Made by a program: the position numbers and the translations under genes. From positions 1 through 9,504 of the forward strand of contig JBMUAQ010000081.1 of assembly GCA_049454855.1 (NCBI GenBank): a DNA stretch of 9,504 bases, given 5' to 3'. This DNA comes from UBA2093 sp049454855. Lineage in GTDB: Bacteria; Actinomycetota; Acidimicrobiia; Acidimicrobiales; Ilumatobacteraceae. A model generated the notes under the pieces. The model ran no database searches, was not told the DNA's origin, and was given only the letters and a program-made list of their open reading frames with translations. Of the stretch, positions 1 through 6,607 are shown in pieces. Every line of letters begins with the position of its first letter. The stretch's first letter is position 1.

Positions 1-1081
1 ACGACCGGCCCTCGAAGTTGCCGCCGTCGGCGATGCCCCTGGGGGGGAGTGCATCGTGTGCGTAGTCGCCGAGCACGACCCTCACCTCGTCGGGGGTCCA
101 CGTGTAGAAGATGCCCTCCTCATTGTGGCCGTCGGGCGCGCGGGAGTCGGCATCCTCGGCGCTGAAGAAACCACCGAGCGGATGGCGCATGCAGGCAAGC
201 ACGTAGTCGATCGTCTCGCAGGCGACCTGGTGCCAGCGCTGGTGGCCGAGCGAGCGCCATGCGCGCACGTAGGTGCGCGCGAGGAGCGCCTGGTCGTACA
301 GCATCTTCTCGAAGTGCGGCACCAGCCACCTGCGGTCGACGCTGTAGCGGGCGAACCCACCGCCGATGTGGTCGTACATGCCGCCGCATGCCATCGCATC
401 GAGCGACACCGTGACGACCCGCCGTGGTTCTGTGTCCCCCGTGCGCAGGTGCTCGCGCAGCAGGGTCTCGAGGGCGAACGTGGACGGGAACTTCGGGGCA
501 TCACCGAACCCACCCCATTCGGGGTCGAAGCGTGCGGTGAGCTGCTGCACCACCTGGTCGCGCAGGAGCGGGATGTCGAAGCCGTCGGCGGGGGCGAGTC
601 GCGCGGTGCGGCCCACCAGTTCCACCAGTGCATCCACGTTCTGGCGCAGTTGGTCCTGCTTCGTGCGCCACGCGTCATCGACCGCGGCGAGAAGCCTGAG
701 GAACGTCTCGCGGGGGTAGTAGGTGCCCCCGTGGAAAGGCTCACCCTCGGGTGTCAGGAACACGGTCATGGGCCAGCCCCCGCGGCCCGTCATGGCCTGC
801 ACAGCATCCATGTACACGGCGTCCACATCCGGGCGTTCCTCGCGGTCGACCTTCACGTTCACGAAGAGGCTGTTCATCACGGCGGCGACCCCGTCGTCCT
901 CGAACGATTCGTGGGCCATCACGTGGCACCAGTGACACGCGGAGTACCCGACTGAGAGAAGCACGGGTCGGCCCGTGCGGCGGGCCTCCTCGAATGCATC
1001 GTCGCCCCACTCGAACCAGTGCACGGGGTTGTCCCGGTGCTGGCGGAGGTACGGGGAGGAGGAGTTCGCGAGTCTGTTCAC
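1..1081 (-). CDS. DUF255/YyaL-type thioredoxin-domain protein (C-terminus beyond the left edge)
   Basis: The minus strand is open from a GTG at 1081-1079 to the left edge, giving 360 codons without a stop. The N-terminus has the family hallmarks: a start region reading NSSSPYLRQHRDNPVHW, a thioredoxin-like CHWCH at residues 49-53, KVDREERPD at about 77-85 and GGWPMTVFLTP at about 101-111. A GGNFEG motif appears near residues 353-358, just before the edge. Known relatives (B. subtilis YyaL, human SPATA20) join an N-terminal thioredoxin fold to an alpha/alpha-barrel domain and are about 600-700 residues long, so roughly half is seen here. The biochemical function of the family is not settled. 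The GTG is chosen because the conserved N-terminus begins right after it; no Shine-Dalgarno sequence is visible in the 11 nt between it and the fabI stop, which suggests co-transcription with fabI and translational coupling. Family assignment is confident; activity is unknown. Confidence 0.93.
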   Translation of the reverse strand, partial: MNRLANSSSPYLRQHRDNPVHWFEWGDDAFEEARRTGRPVLLSVGYSACHWCHVMAHESFEDDGVAAVMNSLFVNVKVDREERPDVDAVYMDAVQAMTGRGGWPMTVFLTPEGEPFHGGTYYPRETFLRLLAAVDDAWRTKQDQLRQNVDALVELVGRTARLAPADGFDIPLLRDQVVQQLTARFDPEWGGFGDAPKFPSTFALETLLREHLRTGDTEPRRVVTVSLDAMACGGMYDHIGGGFARYSVDRRWLVPHFEKMLYDQALLARTYVRAWRSLGHQRWHQVACETIDYVLACMRHPLGGFFSAEDADSRAPDGHNEEGIFYTWTPDEVRVVLGDYAHDALPPRGIADGGNFEGRS

Positions 1082-1092
1082 GCGGGGCCGGC

Positions 1093-1860
1093 TCAGGCGC
1101 CGATTGCGTGGTAGCCGCCGTCGACGTGCACGATCTCGCCGGTGGTGGCGGGGAACCAGTCGGAGAGGAGCGCCAACGTGGTGCGCGCCACGGGCTCGGA
1201 GTCGGTGACGTCCCACCCGAGCGGCGCGCGGTCGTCCCACACATCCTCGAACTTCGCGAACCCGGGGATGGAACGTGCCGCCATCGTCTTGATCGGCCCC
1301 GCGGCGACGAGGTTGCAGCGGATGCCCCTGGGCCCGAGTTCCTTCGCGAGATAGCGGCTGGTGGACTCGAGCGCAGACTTCGCCACGCCCATCCAGTTGT
1401 AGGCGGGCCAGGCCACCGTGTTGTCGAAGTCCATGCCGACGATGGATGTGCCCCTGCCCATCAACGGCAGGAACGCCTCGGCAAGAGTTTTCAGCGAGTA
1501 CGCCGACACCTGCACGGCCACGGCGACGTCGGACCACTGCGCGGCCATGAAGTCGTCCCCGAGGCATGCCTCCGGTGCGAAACCGATCGAATGCACGACG
1601 CCGTCGACACCACCGAGTGCGGCTGCGACCTGGTCGCGCACCCGTGTCACGTGCTCGTCCACCGTCACGTCGAACTCGAGCACCTCTGCCGCGGTGTCAA
1701 GTTTGCGCGCGGTCCGCTGCGTGAGTGACAGTCCGCGTCCCGCACCGGTGAGGACCACGGTTGCGCCCTCTCTCTGGGCCAGCTGGGCCACCCTGAACGC
1801 GATGGAGGCATCCGTCAGGACCCCCGTGACAACGATTCTCTTCCCGTCGAGGAGGCCCAT
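1093..1860 (-). CDS. fabI: Enoyl-[acyl-carrier-protein] reductase (NADH), InhA/FabI type
   Basis: This 255-residue enzyme should reduce trans-2-enoyl-ACP to acyl-ACP with NADH, the last step of each type II fatty-acid elongation cycle in the cytoplasm. The N-terminal Rossmann segment TGVLTDAS (12-19) is the divergent nucleotide loop of FabI/InhA enzymes. D64-V65 and HSIGF (90-94) match InhA cofactor-site positions. The active site reads YNWMGVAK, with Y154 and K161 as the catalytic Tyr-x6-Lys pair, and F145 aligns with InhA F149. The C-terminus LLSDWFPATTGEIVHVDGGY is typical. It resembles mycobacterial InhA more than E. coli FabI in the core, but the substrate loop (about 192-208) is short (see findings). 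The ATG at 1860 is preceded at the right distance by TACGGT, so the start is probably leaderless. The gene is divergent from npdG and is followed by the DUF255 gene. It could equally be named inhA. Confidence 0.95.
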   Translation of the reverse strand: MGLLDGKRIVVTGVLTDASIAFRVAQLAQREGATVVLTGAGRGLSLTQRTARKLDTAAEVLEFDVTVDEHVTRVRDQVAAALGGVDGVVHSIGFAPEACLGDDFMAAQWSDVAVAVQVSAYSLKTLAEAFLPLMGRGTSIVGMDFDNTVAWPAYNWMGVAKSALESTSRYLAKELGPRGIRCNLVAAGPIKTMAARSIPGFAKFEDVWDDRAPLGWDVTDSEPVARTTLALLSDWFPATTGEIVHVDGGYHAIGA

Positions 1861-1867
1861 GTCCCTG

Positions 1868-1873
1868 ACCGTA
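1868..1873 (-). promoter_or_regulatory. Putative -10 box of a leaderless fabI promoter
   Basis: On the minus strand TACGGT fits the actinobacterial TANNNT -10 pattern and ends 7 nt before the fabI ATG, so transcription would start at or next to the A of ATG. Upstream, CTTACA (4 of 6 matches to TTGACA) lies 18 nt away, a workable -35 spacing. No good Shine-Dalgarno is placed for this start. This is pattern matching only; no transcription data are available. Confidence 0.4.
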
Positions 1874-1876
1874 GTT

Positions 1877-1889
1877 CGGGAGCCTCCCG
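1877..1889. promoter_or_regulatory. Perfect palindrome (CGGGAG-C-CTCCCG) in the fabI/npdG divergent promoter region
   Basis: Two 6-nt arms with a 1-nt centre form a perfect inverted repeat in a 47-nt intergenic stretch between divergent genes. On the fabI side it falls between the proposed -35 and -10 boxes, a classic position for a repressor operator. The tight centre makes an RNA hairpin unlikely, which favours a dimeric protein site if it is functional. GC-rich palindromes of this size also occur by chance in such genomes, so the assignment is tentative. Confidence 0.35.
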
Positions 1890-1907
1890 TGTGTAAGGCT
1901 CTTAACG

Positions 1908-2576
1908 ATGCGGATCGGGATACTCGGCGGTACGGGGCCGGCAGGCAGTGCACTCGGTGCACGGCTCGCCTCGGTGGGATACGACGTGGTCGTGGGCTCT
2001 CGCTCGCGCTACCGCGCGATGGAGGCAGTGGACGGCCTGAAGGCCGCCCACCCCGACCGTGACCTGTCCATCGTCCGGGGTGACAACCACGACGCCGCTT
2101 TGTGCGACGTGGTGGTCCTCGCGACTCCGTGGGATTCCGCAGCAACCACAGCCCAGGAGCACCTCGACACCCTGCAGGGCAAGATCGTGATCAGCATGGC
2201 GAACGCACTCGTGCGGGTCGGCGGGGAGTTCCAGCCGCTCGTCCCGCCACGCGGGAGCGTTGCCGCCCATGTTCAGGCGGCGATTCCCGGCTGCAGGGTC
2301 GTCGCCGCGTTCCACCATCTGCCCGCAAAGGAACTCGGTCATCTCGGCGAGCCGATCGATTCCGATGTGCTCGTGTGCTCCGACGACGCGGAGGCAACAC
2401 GGGTCGCGATGGACATCGTGTCGCACATCCCCGGTTGCCGTCCCCTCGACGCCGGGGAACTGTCGAACGCCACCGCCATCGAGGCGTTCACCGCCGTCCT
2501 GCTGCAGCTGAACGTGCGCTACCGCACCCGGGTCGCACCGAAGCTCACCGGCATCAAGAGGGACCCGCGGGCCTGA
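1908..2576 (+). CDS. npdG: F420H2:NADP+ oxidoreductase (NADPH-dependent F420 reductase)
   Basis: This 222-residue cytoplasmic enzyme should transfer hydride between coenzyme F420 and NADP(H). The N-terminus has the NADP-binding Rossmann motif GGTGPAG (7-13), and GSR at 30-32 corresponds to the Ser-Arg pair that contacts the 2'-phosphate in Archaeoglobus fulgidus FNO. Later family blocks follow: VLATPW (70-75), the AFHHLPA segment (134-140) at the F420 site, VCSDDAEA (156-163) and RPLDAGELSNA (178-188), which parallels the RPLDAGPLSN of the archaeal enzyme. Length is normal for the family. The ATG at 1908 is the natural start because the Rossmann beta-strand begins at residue 2; a weak -10-like TAAGGC lies 8 nt upstream. 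The stop is 3 nt before mshC, so the two are probably one transcript. The direction of the reaction in vivo, and whether other F420 genes exist, cannot be judged here. Confidence 0.93.
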   Translation: MRIGILGGTGPAGSALGARLASVGYDVVVGSRSRYRAMEAVDGLKAAHPDRDLSIVRGDNHDAALCDVVVLATPWDSAATTAQEHLDTLQGKIVISMANALVRVGGEFQPLVPPRGSVAAHVQAAIPGCRVVAAFHHLPAKELGHLGEPIDSDVLVCSDDAEATRVAMDIVSHIPGCRPLDAGELSNATAIEAFTAVLLQLNVRYRTRVAPKLTGIKRDPRA

Positions 2577-2579
2577 ACG

Positions 2580-3725
2580 ATGCCGATGCGTCTCTTCGAC
2601 ACGGCGCGGGGTGAGGTCGTCCCGTTCGAGCCGGGCGGCACGGTGCTCATGTACACGTGCGGGATCACCCCGTACGACGCCACCCACCTCGGGCATGCGG
2701 CGACCTTCCTTGCCTATGACATCGTCCAGCGGCGGTTGATCGACCTCGGTCACGTCGTGCGCTGCGTGCGCAACGTCACCGACGTCGACGACCCCCTGTT
2801 CGCGAAGGCACGTGAGCTCGGGGTGCACTACCTGGATCTCGCCGCCGGCGAGGAGGCGCGGTTCAACCGCGACATGGAGGCACTCGAGATGCTCCCGGTG
2901 CACAGCACCCCGCGCGCGTCATCGGCCATCCCCGACATCCGCGGGTTCATCGGGATGGTGCTCGACCGTGGCTTTGCCTACGTTGCCGGCGGGTCGGTGT
3001 ACTTCGACGTGTCGAAGTTCCCCTCGTTCGGGTCGGTGTCGCACTACAGCCGCGAGCAGATGGTCGAGTTCGCCCGCCAGCGGGGCGGCAACGTGGACGA
3101 CCCCAACAAGCGCAATCCCCTCGACTTCGTGCTGTGGCACCCGTCGGCGGATGGCGAGCCGGCCTGGGATGCGATGTGGGGCGCCGGCCGGCCCGGCTGG
3201 CACATCGAGTGCTCCGCGCTTGCACTGCGCGAGCTCGGCACCACGATCGACCTCCACGGCGGGGGCAGCGACCTCATCTTCCCGCACCACGAGTGCGAGC
3301 GGGCCCAGTCGGAGGCCGCCACGGGGGAGCCCTTCGTGCGTCACTGGATGCACGTCGCGATGGTTCACATGAACGGCGAGAAGATGTCGAAGTCCCTCGG
3401 GAACCTCGTGTTCGTCGACGCGCTGCGCCGGGAGTGGGACCCGCGGGCCATCCGCCTCGGTGTCGTGGAGCACCACTACCGCCGCGAGTGGGAGTGGGAC
3501 GAGGGCCTGATGCCCCGCAACGCGGCCCGGCTGTCGGCCTGGCTCGGCTCGGTCGGCGGTGCCGGTGGCAGGGTGGCCGACGAGGTGCGCGAGAGGCTGG
3601 ACGACGACCTCGACACCCCCGGTGCCGTTGCAGCGCTCGACCGGGCGGCGGCTGCCGGGCAGGACGTCACCGAGGGCGCAGGCCTGCTCGGAGTGCGCCT
3701 CGACCGACCTGTCACCGTGGGCTGA
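2580..3725 (+). CDS. mshC: Cysteine:1D-myo-inosityl 2-amino-2-deoxy-alpha-D-glucopyranoside ligase
   Basis: The 381-residue product should join cysteine to GlcN-Ins with ATP, the third enzymatic step of mycothiol biosynthesis (before MshD acetylation). It is a class I synthetase fold derived from cysteinyl-tRNA synthetase. The signature MYTCGITPYDATHLGHAA (24-41) is the MshC version of the HIGH region, with HLGH at 36-39. The zinc ligands C27, C211 (WHIEC), H236 and E240 are in place, as is KMSKS at 268-272. It ends after DDDLDTPGAVAALD (341-354), as MshC does, and lacks the extra C-terminal tRNA-binding domain of CysS. It is about 30 residues shorter than the mycobacterial enzyme, mostly at the N-terminus. 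ATG 2580 is used; ATG 2586 (Met3) is possible, and no Shine-Dalgarno decides between them. Alternative: a divergent CysS, which the GITPYDATHLGH block argues against. Confidence 0.92.
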   Translation: MPMRLFDTARGEVVPFEPGGTVLMYTCGITPYDATHLGHAATFLAYDIVQRRLIDLGHVVRCVRNVTDVDDPLFAKARELGVHYLDLAAGEEARFNRDMEALEMLPVHSTPRASSAIPDIRGFIGMVLDRGFAYVAGGSVYFDVSKFPSFGSVSHYSREQMVEFARQRGGNVDDPNKRNPLDFVLWHPSADGEPAWDAMWGAGRPGWHIECSALALRELGTTIDLHGGGSDLIFPHHECERAQSEAATGEPFVRHWMHVAMVHMNGEKMSKSLGNLVFVDALRREWDPRAIRLGVVEHHYRREWEWDEGLMPRNAARLSAWLGSVGGAGGRVADEVRERLDDDLDTPGAVAALDRAAAAGQDVTEGAGLLGVRLDRPVTVG

Positions 3726-3731
3726 TCTCGT

Positions 3732-3745
3732 CCCCGGTTTCGGGG
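3732..3745 (+). terminator. Weak hairpin after mshC
   Basis: CCCCG, a GTTT loop and CGGGG form a 5-bp GC stem starting 7 nt after the mshC stop, followed by TCGTTTC rather than a true U-run. It could attenuate or end the npdG-mshC transcript, but the stem is short and the tract poor. Confidence 0.3.
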
Positions 3746-3775
3746 TCGTTTCGGGAGGGTTGACTTTCCGTCAGA

Positions 3776-3786
3776 GTTGTCACAAC
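3776..3786. promoter_or_regulatory. Palindrome GTTGT-C-ACAAC upstream of the plsC-like gene
   Basis: A perfect 5+1+5 inverted repeat sits about 40-50 nt before the GTG at 3827 in the 101-nt gap after mshC. It overlaps TTGTCA, a 5 of 6 match to a -35 hexamer, and TTGACT lies just upstream at 3760-3765. Neither -35-like element has a good -10 at 16-19 nt, so the palindrome is more likely a regulator site than a core promoter element, if it is anything. It is AT-richer than its surroundings. Confidence 0.3.
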
Positions 3787-3814
3787 CCCTGTCCAAACGC
3801 TTTCGAGTAGGCCA

Positions 3815-3820
3815 TACTCT
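3815..3820 (+). promoter_or_regulatory. Putative -10 box of a leaderless plsC promoter
   Basis: TACTCT fits TANNNT and ends 6 nt before the GTG at 3827, so a transcript would begin at the start codon. No Shine-Dalgarno is visible, which agrees with leaderless translation and supports the GTG choice. A matching -35 is not evident. Confidence 0.45.
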
Positions 3821-3826
3821 GCGGCC

Positions 3827-4621
3827 GTGAACCAGGGAAACGAGGCGCCCCAGGTCCCGCAGAACCCGAAGCTGTATTCGGGGGCGGGAGCATCGCAGCA
3901 CAGGCTCCGTCGTGTCCTCGATCCGGTGTCGCGACGGCTGTGGGATCTCACGATCGAGGGCGTCGAGAACATCCCCGCCGAGGGCCCCGCAATCATCTGC
4001 CCGAACCACATCAGCTTCTTCGACTCCGTGTTCGTGATGACGTTCGTCGGACGCAACATCTCCTTCGTCGGCAAGGCGGAGTACATGGACTCATGGAAGA
4101 CGAAGCACCTTTTCCCGGCGCTCGGCATGATCCCGATCGACCGCTCGGGAGGATCACGGAGTGATGCAGCCCTCGACGCTGCCGAGCAGGTGCTGCGCAG
4201 GGGTGAGTTGTTCGGCATCTATCCCGAGGGAACGCGCAGCCGCGACGGGATGCTGTACAAGGGCCACACAGGTGCGGCGCGCCTCGCGCTGAAGGTGGGT
4301 TGCCCCATCATCCCGGTGGGCATCGTGGGGACACGCGAGATCCAGCCGCCCGACACGTTCCTTCCGAAACTGGGCAGGCCCTGCACCATCCGGTTCGGGC
4401 GCCCGGTTCACGTCGACCGCTACGCCGACCGCGCGGACGATCATCTCGTGTGGCGCGAGCTCATCGACGAGGTGATGTTCGAGATACGCGAGTTGAGCGG
4501 CCAGGAGTACCGCAACACGTACTCCACGAAGCGCGCCGAGAACCTCGTCACGCCCACAGCAGTCGTGGGCGGCGAGGCGGGGGACACAAACCCGCAGGAG
4601 CTGCAGGCGACCGCTCCGTAG
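3827..4621 (+). CDS. plsC: 1-acyl-sn-glycerol-3-phosphate acyltransferase (PlsC family)
   Basis: The 264-residue product belongs to the lysophosphatidic acid acyltransferase family, which adds the second acyl chain to make phosphatidic acid at the inner membrane. All four family blocks are visible: NHISFFD with catalytic H61 and D66; a block II-like segment around GMIPIDR (100-106); YPEGTRS (132-138), which binds the glycerol phosphate; and GCPIIPVGI (158-166). No clear transmembrane helix is seen, so membrane contact is probably peripheral. About 35 residues precede the catalytic domain, and a loose 40-residue tail follows it. GTG 3827 is chosen from the -10 spacing and lack of alternatives. 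The gene heads a run into the PI locus and lies 12 nt before thrS. The exact acceptor (LPA or another lysolipid) cannot be read from sequence. Confidence 0.88.
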   Translation: MNQGNEAPQVPQNPKLYSGAGASQHRLRRVLDPVSRRLWDLTIEGVENIPAEGPAIICPNHISFFDSVFVMTFVGRNISFVGKAEYMDSWKTKHLFPALGMIPIDRSGGSRSDAALDAAEQVLRRGELFGIYPEGTRSRDGMLYKGHTGAARLALKVGCPIIPVGIVGTREIQPPDTFLPKLGRPCTIRFGRPVHVDRYADRADDHLVWRELIDEVMFEIRELSGQEYRNTYSTKRAENLVTPTAVVGGEAGDTNPQELQATAP

Positions 4622-4624
4622 ACT
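4619..4624 (+). promoter_or_regulatory. Putative -10 box for thrS overlapping the plsC stop codon
   Basis: TAGACT fits TANNNT; its first three bases are the TAG stop of the plsC-like gene and it ends 9 nt before the thrS ATG. With no Shine-Dalgarno before thrS, a leaderless internal start is plausible. A -35 is not obvious. Confidence 0.3.
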
Positions 4625-4633
4625 GTCGGCCTG

Positions 4634-6607
4634 ATGACCGACATCGCAGTGATCCTCCCTGACGGCTCGGAACGCCGTGTGCCCGAGGGCTCCACCTTGC
4701 TCGACGTCGCGCGCTCCATCGGTTCGCGGCTCGCCAAGGCGGCCCTTGCGGGAGTCGTGAACGGAGCCGAGGTCGACCTCGGTACCGCCGTCAACGGTGG
4801 GGACCGGGTGGCAGTCATCACGTCGGAGTCCGACGAGGGTCGACATGTCCTGCGCCACTCCACCGCCCACGTGCTCGCCCAGGCGGTGGTGCAGCTGTTC
4901 CCCGGCGCCCAGTTCACCATCGGTCCGGCCATCGAGGACGGCTTCTACTACGACTTCGACCTGCCGGACGGTCGCACGTTCAGCGAGGACGACCTGCGCG
5001 CCGTCGAGGCGCGCATGCGCGAGATCATGAGGGCCGACCAACCGTTCGAGCGCTCGGAGGTGTCGGCGGCCGACGCCCTGCGGATGTTCGCCGACCAGCG
5101 CTACAAGTGCGAGATCATCGAGCGGGTCACCACCGGCGCGGCCGACGGAGAAGACTCCGGCGAGGTCGGCGACGGCGGCACCATCAGCGTGTACCGCAAC
5201 ACCGACGAGTTCGTGGACCTGTGCCGAGGACCCCACGTTCCCTCCACCGGCCGGCTCGGTCACTTCGCGCTGCAGAAGGTCGCCGGGGCGTACTGGCGCG
5301 GCAACGAGAAGGGCCCGATGCTCCAGCGCATCTACGGCACGGCATGGGAGAGCGACGCGGCGCTGAAGGAGCATCTGCACCGCCTCGAGGAGGCCGCCAA
5401 GCGCGACCACCGCAGGCTCGCCAACGAGCTCGACCTGCTGTCGTTCCCGCAGGAGCTCGGCGGCGGCCTCGCCGTGTGGCACCCCAAGGGTGCGATCGCG
5501 CGGAAGCTGATGGAGGACTACAGCCGGCAGCGTCACATGGACGGTGGTTACCAGTTCGTGTACACGCCGCACCTCGCGAACGCGAACTTGTTCCGCACGT
5601 CCGGCCACCTCGACTTCTACGCCGACGGCATGTACCCGCCCATGGAGATGGACAACGGCACGTACTACCCGAAGCCCATGAACTGCCCCATGCACTGTCT
5701 CATCTTCGACAGCCGTCAGCGCAGCTACCGGGAACTGCCGTTGCGGCTCTTCGAGCTGGGCAACGTGTACCGCTACGAGCGGGCGGGCACCCTGCACGGA
5801 CTCATGCGCATCCGCGGCTTCACGCAGGACGACAGCCACATCTTCTGCACGGAGGAGCAGCTGGGCGACGAGATTGCGTCGCTCCTCGATTTCGTGATGA
5901 GCGTGCTGAGACGGTTCGGCTTCACGGATTTCACCGCGAATCTCTCCACCAAGGACCCGAAGAAGTACGTCGGCGACGACGCGATGTGGGACAAGGCCAC
6001 CGACGACCTGCGGGCAGCGCTCGAGCGGTACGGGCTGGCCTACGGGGTGAAGGAGGGGGATGCAGCGTTCTACGGACCCAAGATCGACATCGACGTGCGC
6101 GACGCAATCGGCCGCAAGTGGCAGCTGTCCACCATCCAGCTCGACTTCAACCAGCCCGAGAGGTTCCAGCTGGAGTACGTGGCCCCTGACGGCTCGCGCC
6201 GGCGGCCGATCATGCTGCACCGGGCACTGTTCGGTTCGGTCGAGCGTTTCTTCGGCGTCCTGCTCGAGCACTACGCAGGCGCGTTCCCCACGTGGATGGC
6301 GCCCGTGCAGGTGAAGGTGCTGCCGGTCGCCGACGCCCACGCTGCGTACGCCCACTCGTTGACCGCGCAGCTCCGGGTGAAGGGCCTGCGCACCGAGGTT
6401 GTCGACTCCGACGAGCAGCTCGGCAAGCGCATCCGCAACGCGAAGGTGGAGAAGACCCCCTACGTACTCGTCGTGGGCGACGACGACGTCGCAGCCGGCA
6501 CGGTCGGCGTGAACCCGCGGGGCGGCGCCGTGGAGCGCGGTGTGCCGGTCGCGGCTTTCCTGGAACGGGTCCTGACTGAGGTCGCCGAGGCCCAGTCGGC
6601 GGATTGA
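4634..6607 (+). CDS. thrS: Threonyl-tRNA synthetase
   Basis: The 657-residue class II synthetase charges tRNA-Thr with threonine in the cytoplasm. Domains in order: TGS (about 1-64); the N2 editing domain with H75-x3-H79 and C197/H201 (CRGPH), the residues that clear mischarged Ser-tRNA-Thr; the catalytic core (about 265-545); and the anticodon-binding domain (about 555-650). Zinc ligands C351 (MNCPMHC), H402 (DDSHIF) and H529 (MLHRALFGS) match C334, H385 and H511 of E. coli. Motif 2 spans YRYERAGTLHGLMR (379-392), and motif 3 follows H529. Length is close to the usual 640-690. A 14-residue acidic Gly-rich insert (168-181) sits in the editing domain. The ATG at 4634 is placed directly before the TGS strand. 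The stop TGA shares its A with the ATG of the HIT gene. Confidence 0.98.
   Translation: MTDIAVILPDGSERRVPEGSTLLDVARSIGSRLAKAALAGVVNGAEVDLGTAVNGGDRVAVITSESDEGRHVLRHSTAHVLAQAVVQLFPGAQFTIGPAIEDGFYYDFDLPDGRTFSEDDLRAVEARMREIMRADQPFERSEVSAADALRMFADQRYKCEIIERVTTGAADGEDSGEVGDGGTISVYRNTDEFVDLCRGPHVPSTGRLGHFALQKVAGAYWRGNEKGPMLQRIYGTAWESDAALKEHLHRLEEAAKRDHRRLANELDLLSFPQELGGGLAVWHPKGAIARKLMEDYSRQRHMDGGYQFVYTPHLANANLFRTSGHLDFYADGMYPPMEMDNGTYYPKPMNCPMHCLIFDSRQRSYRELPLRLFELGNVYRYERAGTLHGLMRIRGFTQDDSHIFCTEEQLGDEIASLLDFVMSVLRRFGFTDFTANLSTKDPKKYVGDDAMWDKATDDLRAALERYGLAYGVKEGDAAFYGPKIDIDVRDAIGRKWQLSTIQLDFNQPERFQLEYVAPDGSRRRPIMLHRALFGSVERFFGVLLEHYAGAFPTWMAPVQVKVLPVADAHAAYAHSLTAQLRVKGLRTEVVDSDEQLGKRIRNAKVEKTPYVLVVGDDDVAAGTVGVNPRGGAVERGVPVAAFLERVLTEVAEAQSAD

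Noticed and set aside
36..60. Possible frameshift at the run of seven G (C on the coding strand) in the DUF255 gene
   Set aside because: Counting codons from GTG 1081 shows that the reading frame before and after the run is the same and continues into GGNFEG, so no frameshift is needed.
56..955. 299-codon plus-strand open frame at the left edge
   Set aside because: It is antisense to the DUF255 gene, which has clear family motifs throughout. The plus-strand product has no recognisable domain.
751..1728. 325-codon plus-strand open frame
   Set aside because: It spans both the start of the DUF255 gene and most of fabI in antisense, and its product is Arg/Gly/His-rich without motifs.
1861..2145. 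N-terminal extension of fabI upstream of ATG 1860
   Set aside because: The frame is open upstream, but the added residues are Arg/Pro/Ser-rich and overlap npdG in antisense. The InhA-like N-terminus MGLLDGKRIVVTG begins exactly at 1860.
1902..2903. 333-codon minus-strand open frame across npdG and mshC
   Set aside because: The opposite strand encodes two complete, well-recognised enzymes; this frame is a codon-bias shadow.
2580..3725. Cysteinyl-tRNA synthetase (CysS)
   Set aside because: The MYTCGITPYDATHLGHAA block and the short C-terminus are typical of MshC, not CysS, although the fold and zinc site are shared.
4625..4633. T-box or other tRNA-responsive leader before thrS
   Set aside because: Only 12 nt separate thrS from the upstream stop, so there is no room for a leader structure.
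4154..6355. 733-codon open frame on the minus strand opposite the plsC-like gene and thrS
   Set aside because: Its product is His/Val/Arg-rich low-complexity sequence with no recognisable domain. It mirrors the third-position GC bias of thrS, whose catalytic and zinc residues are all intact on the other strand.
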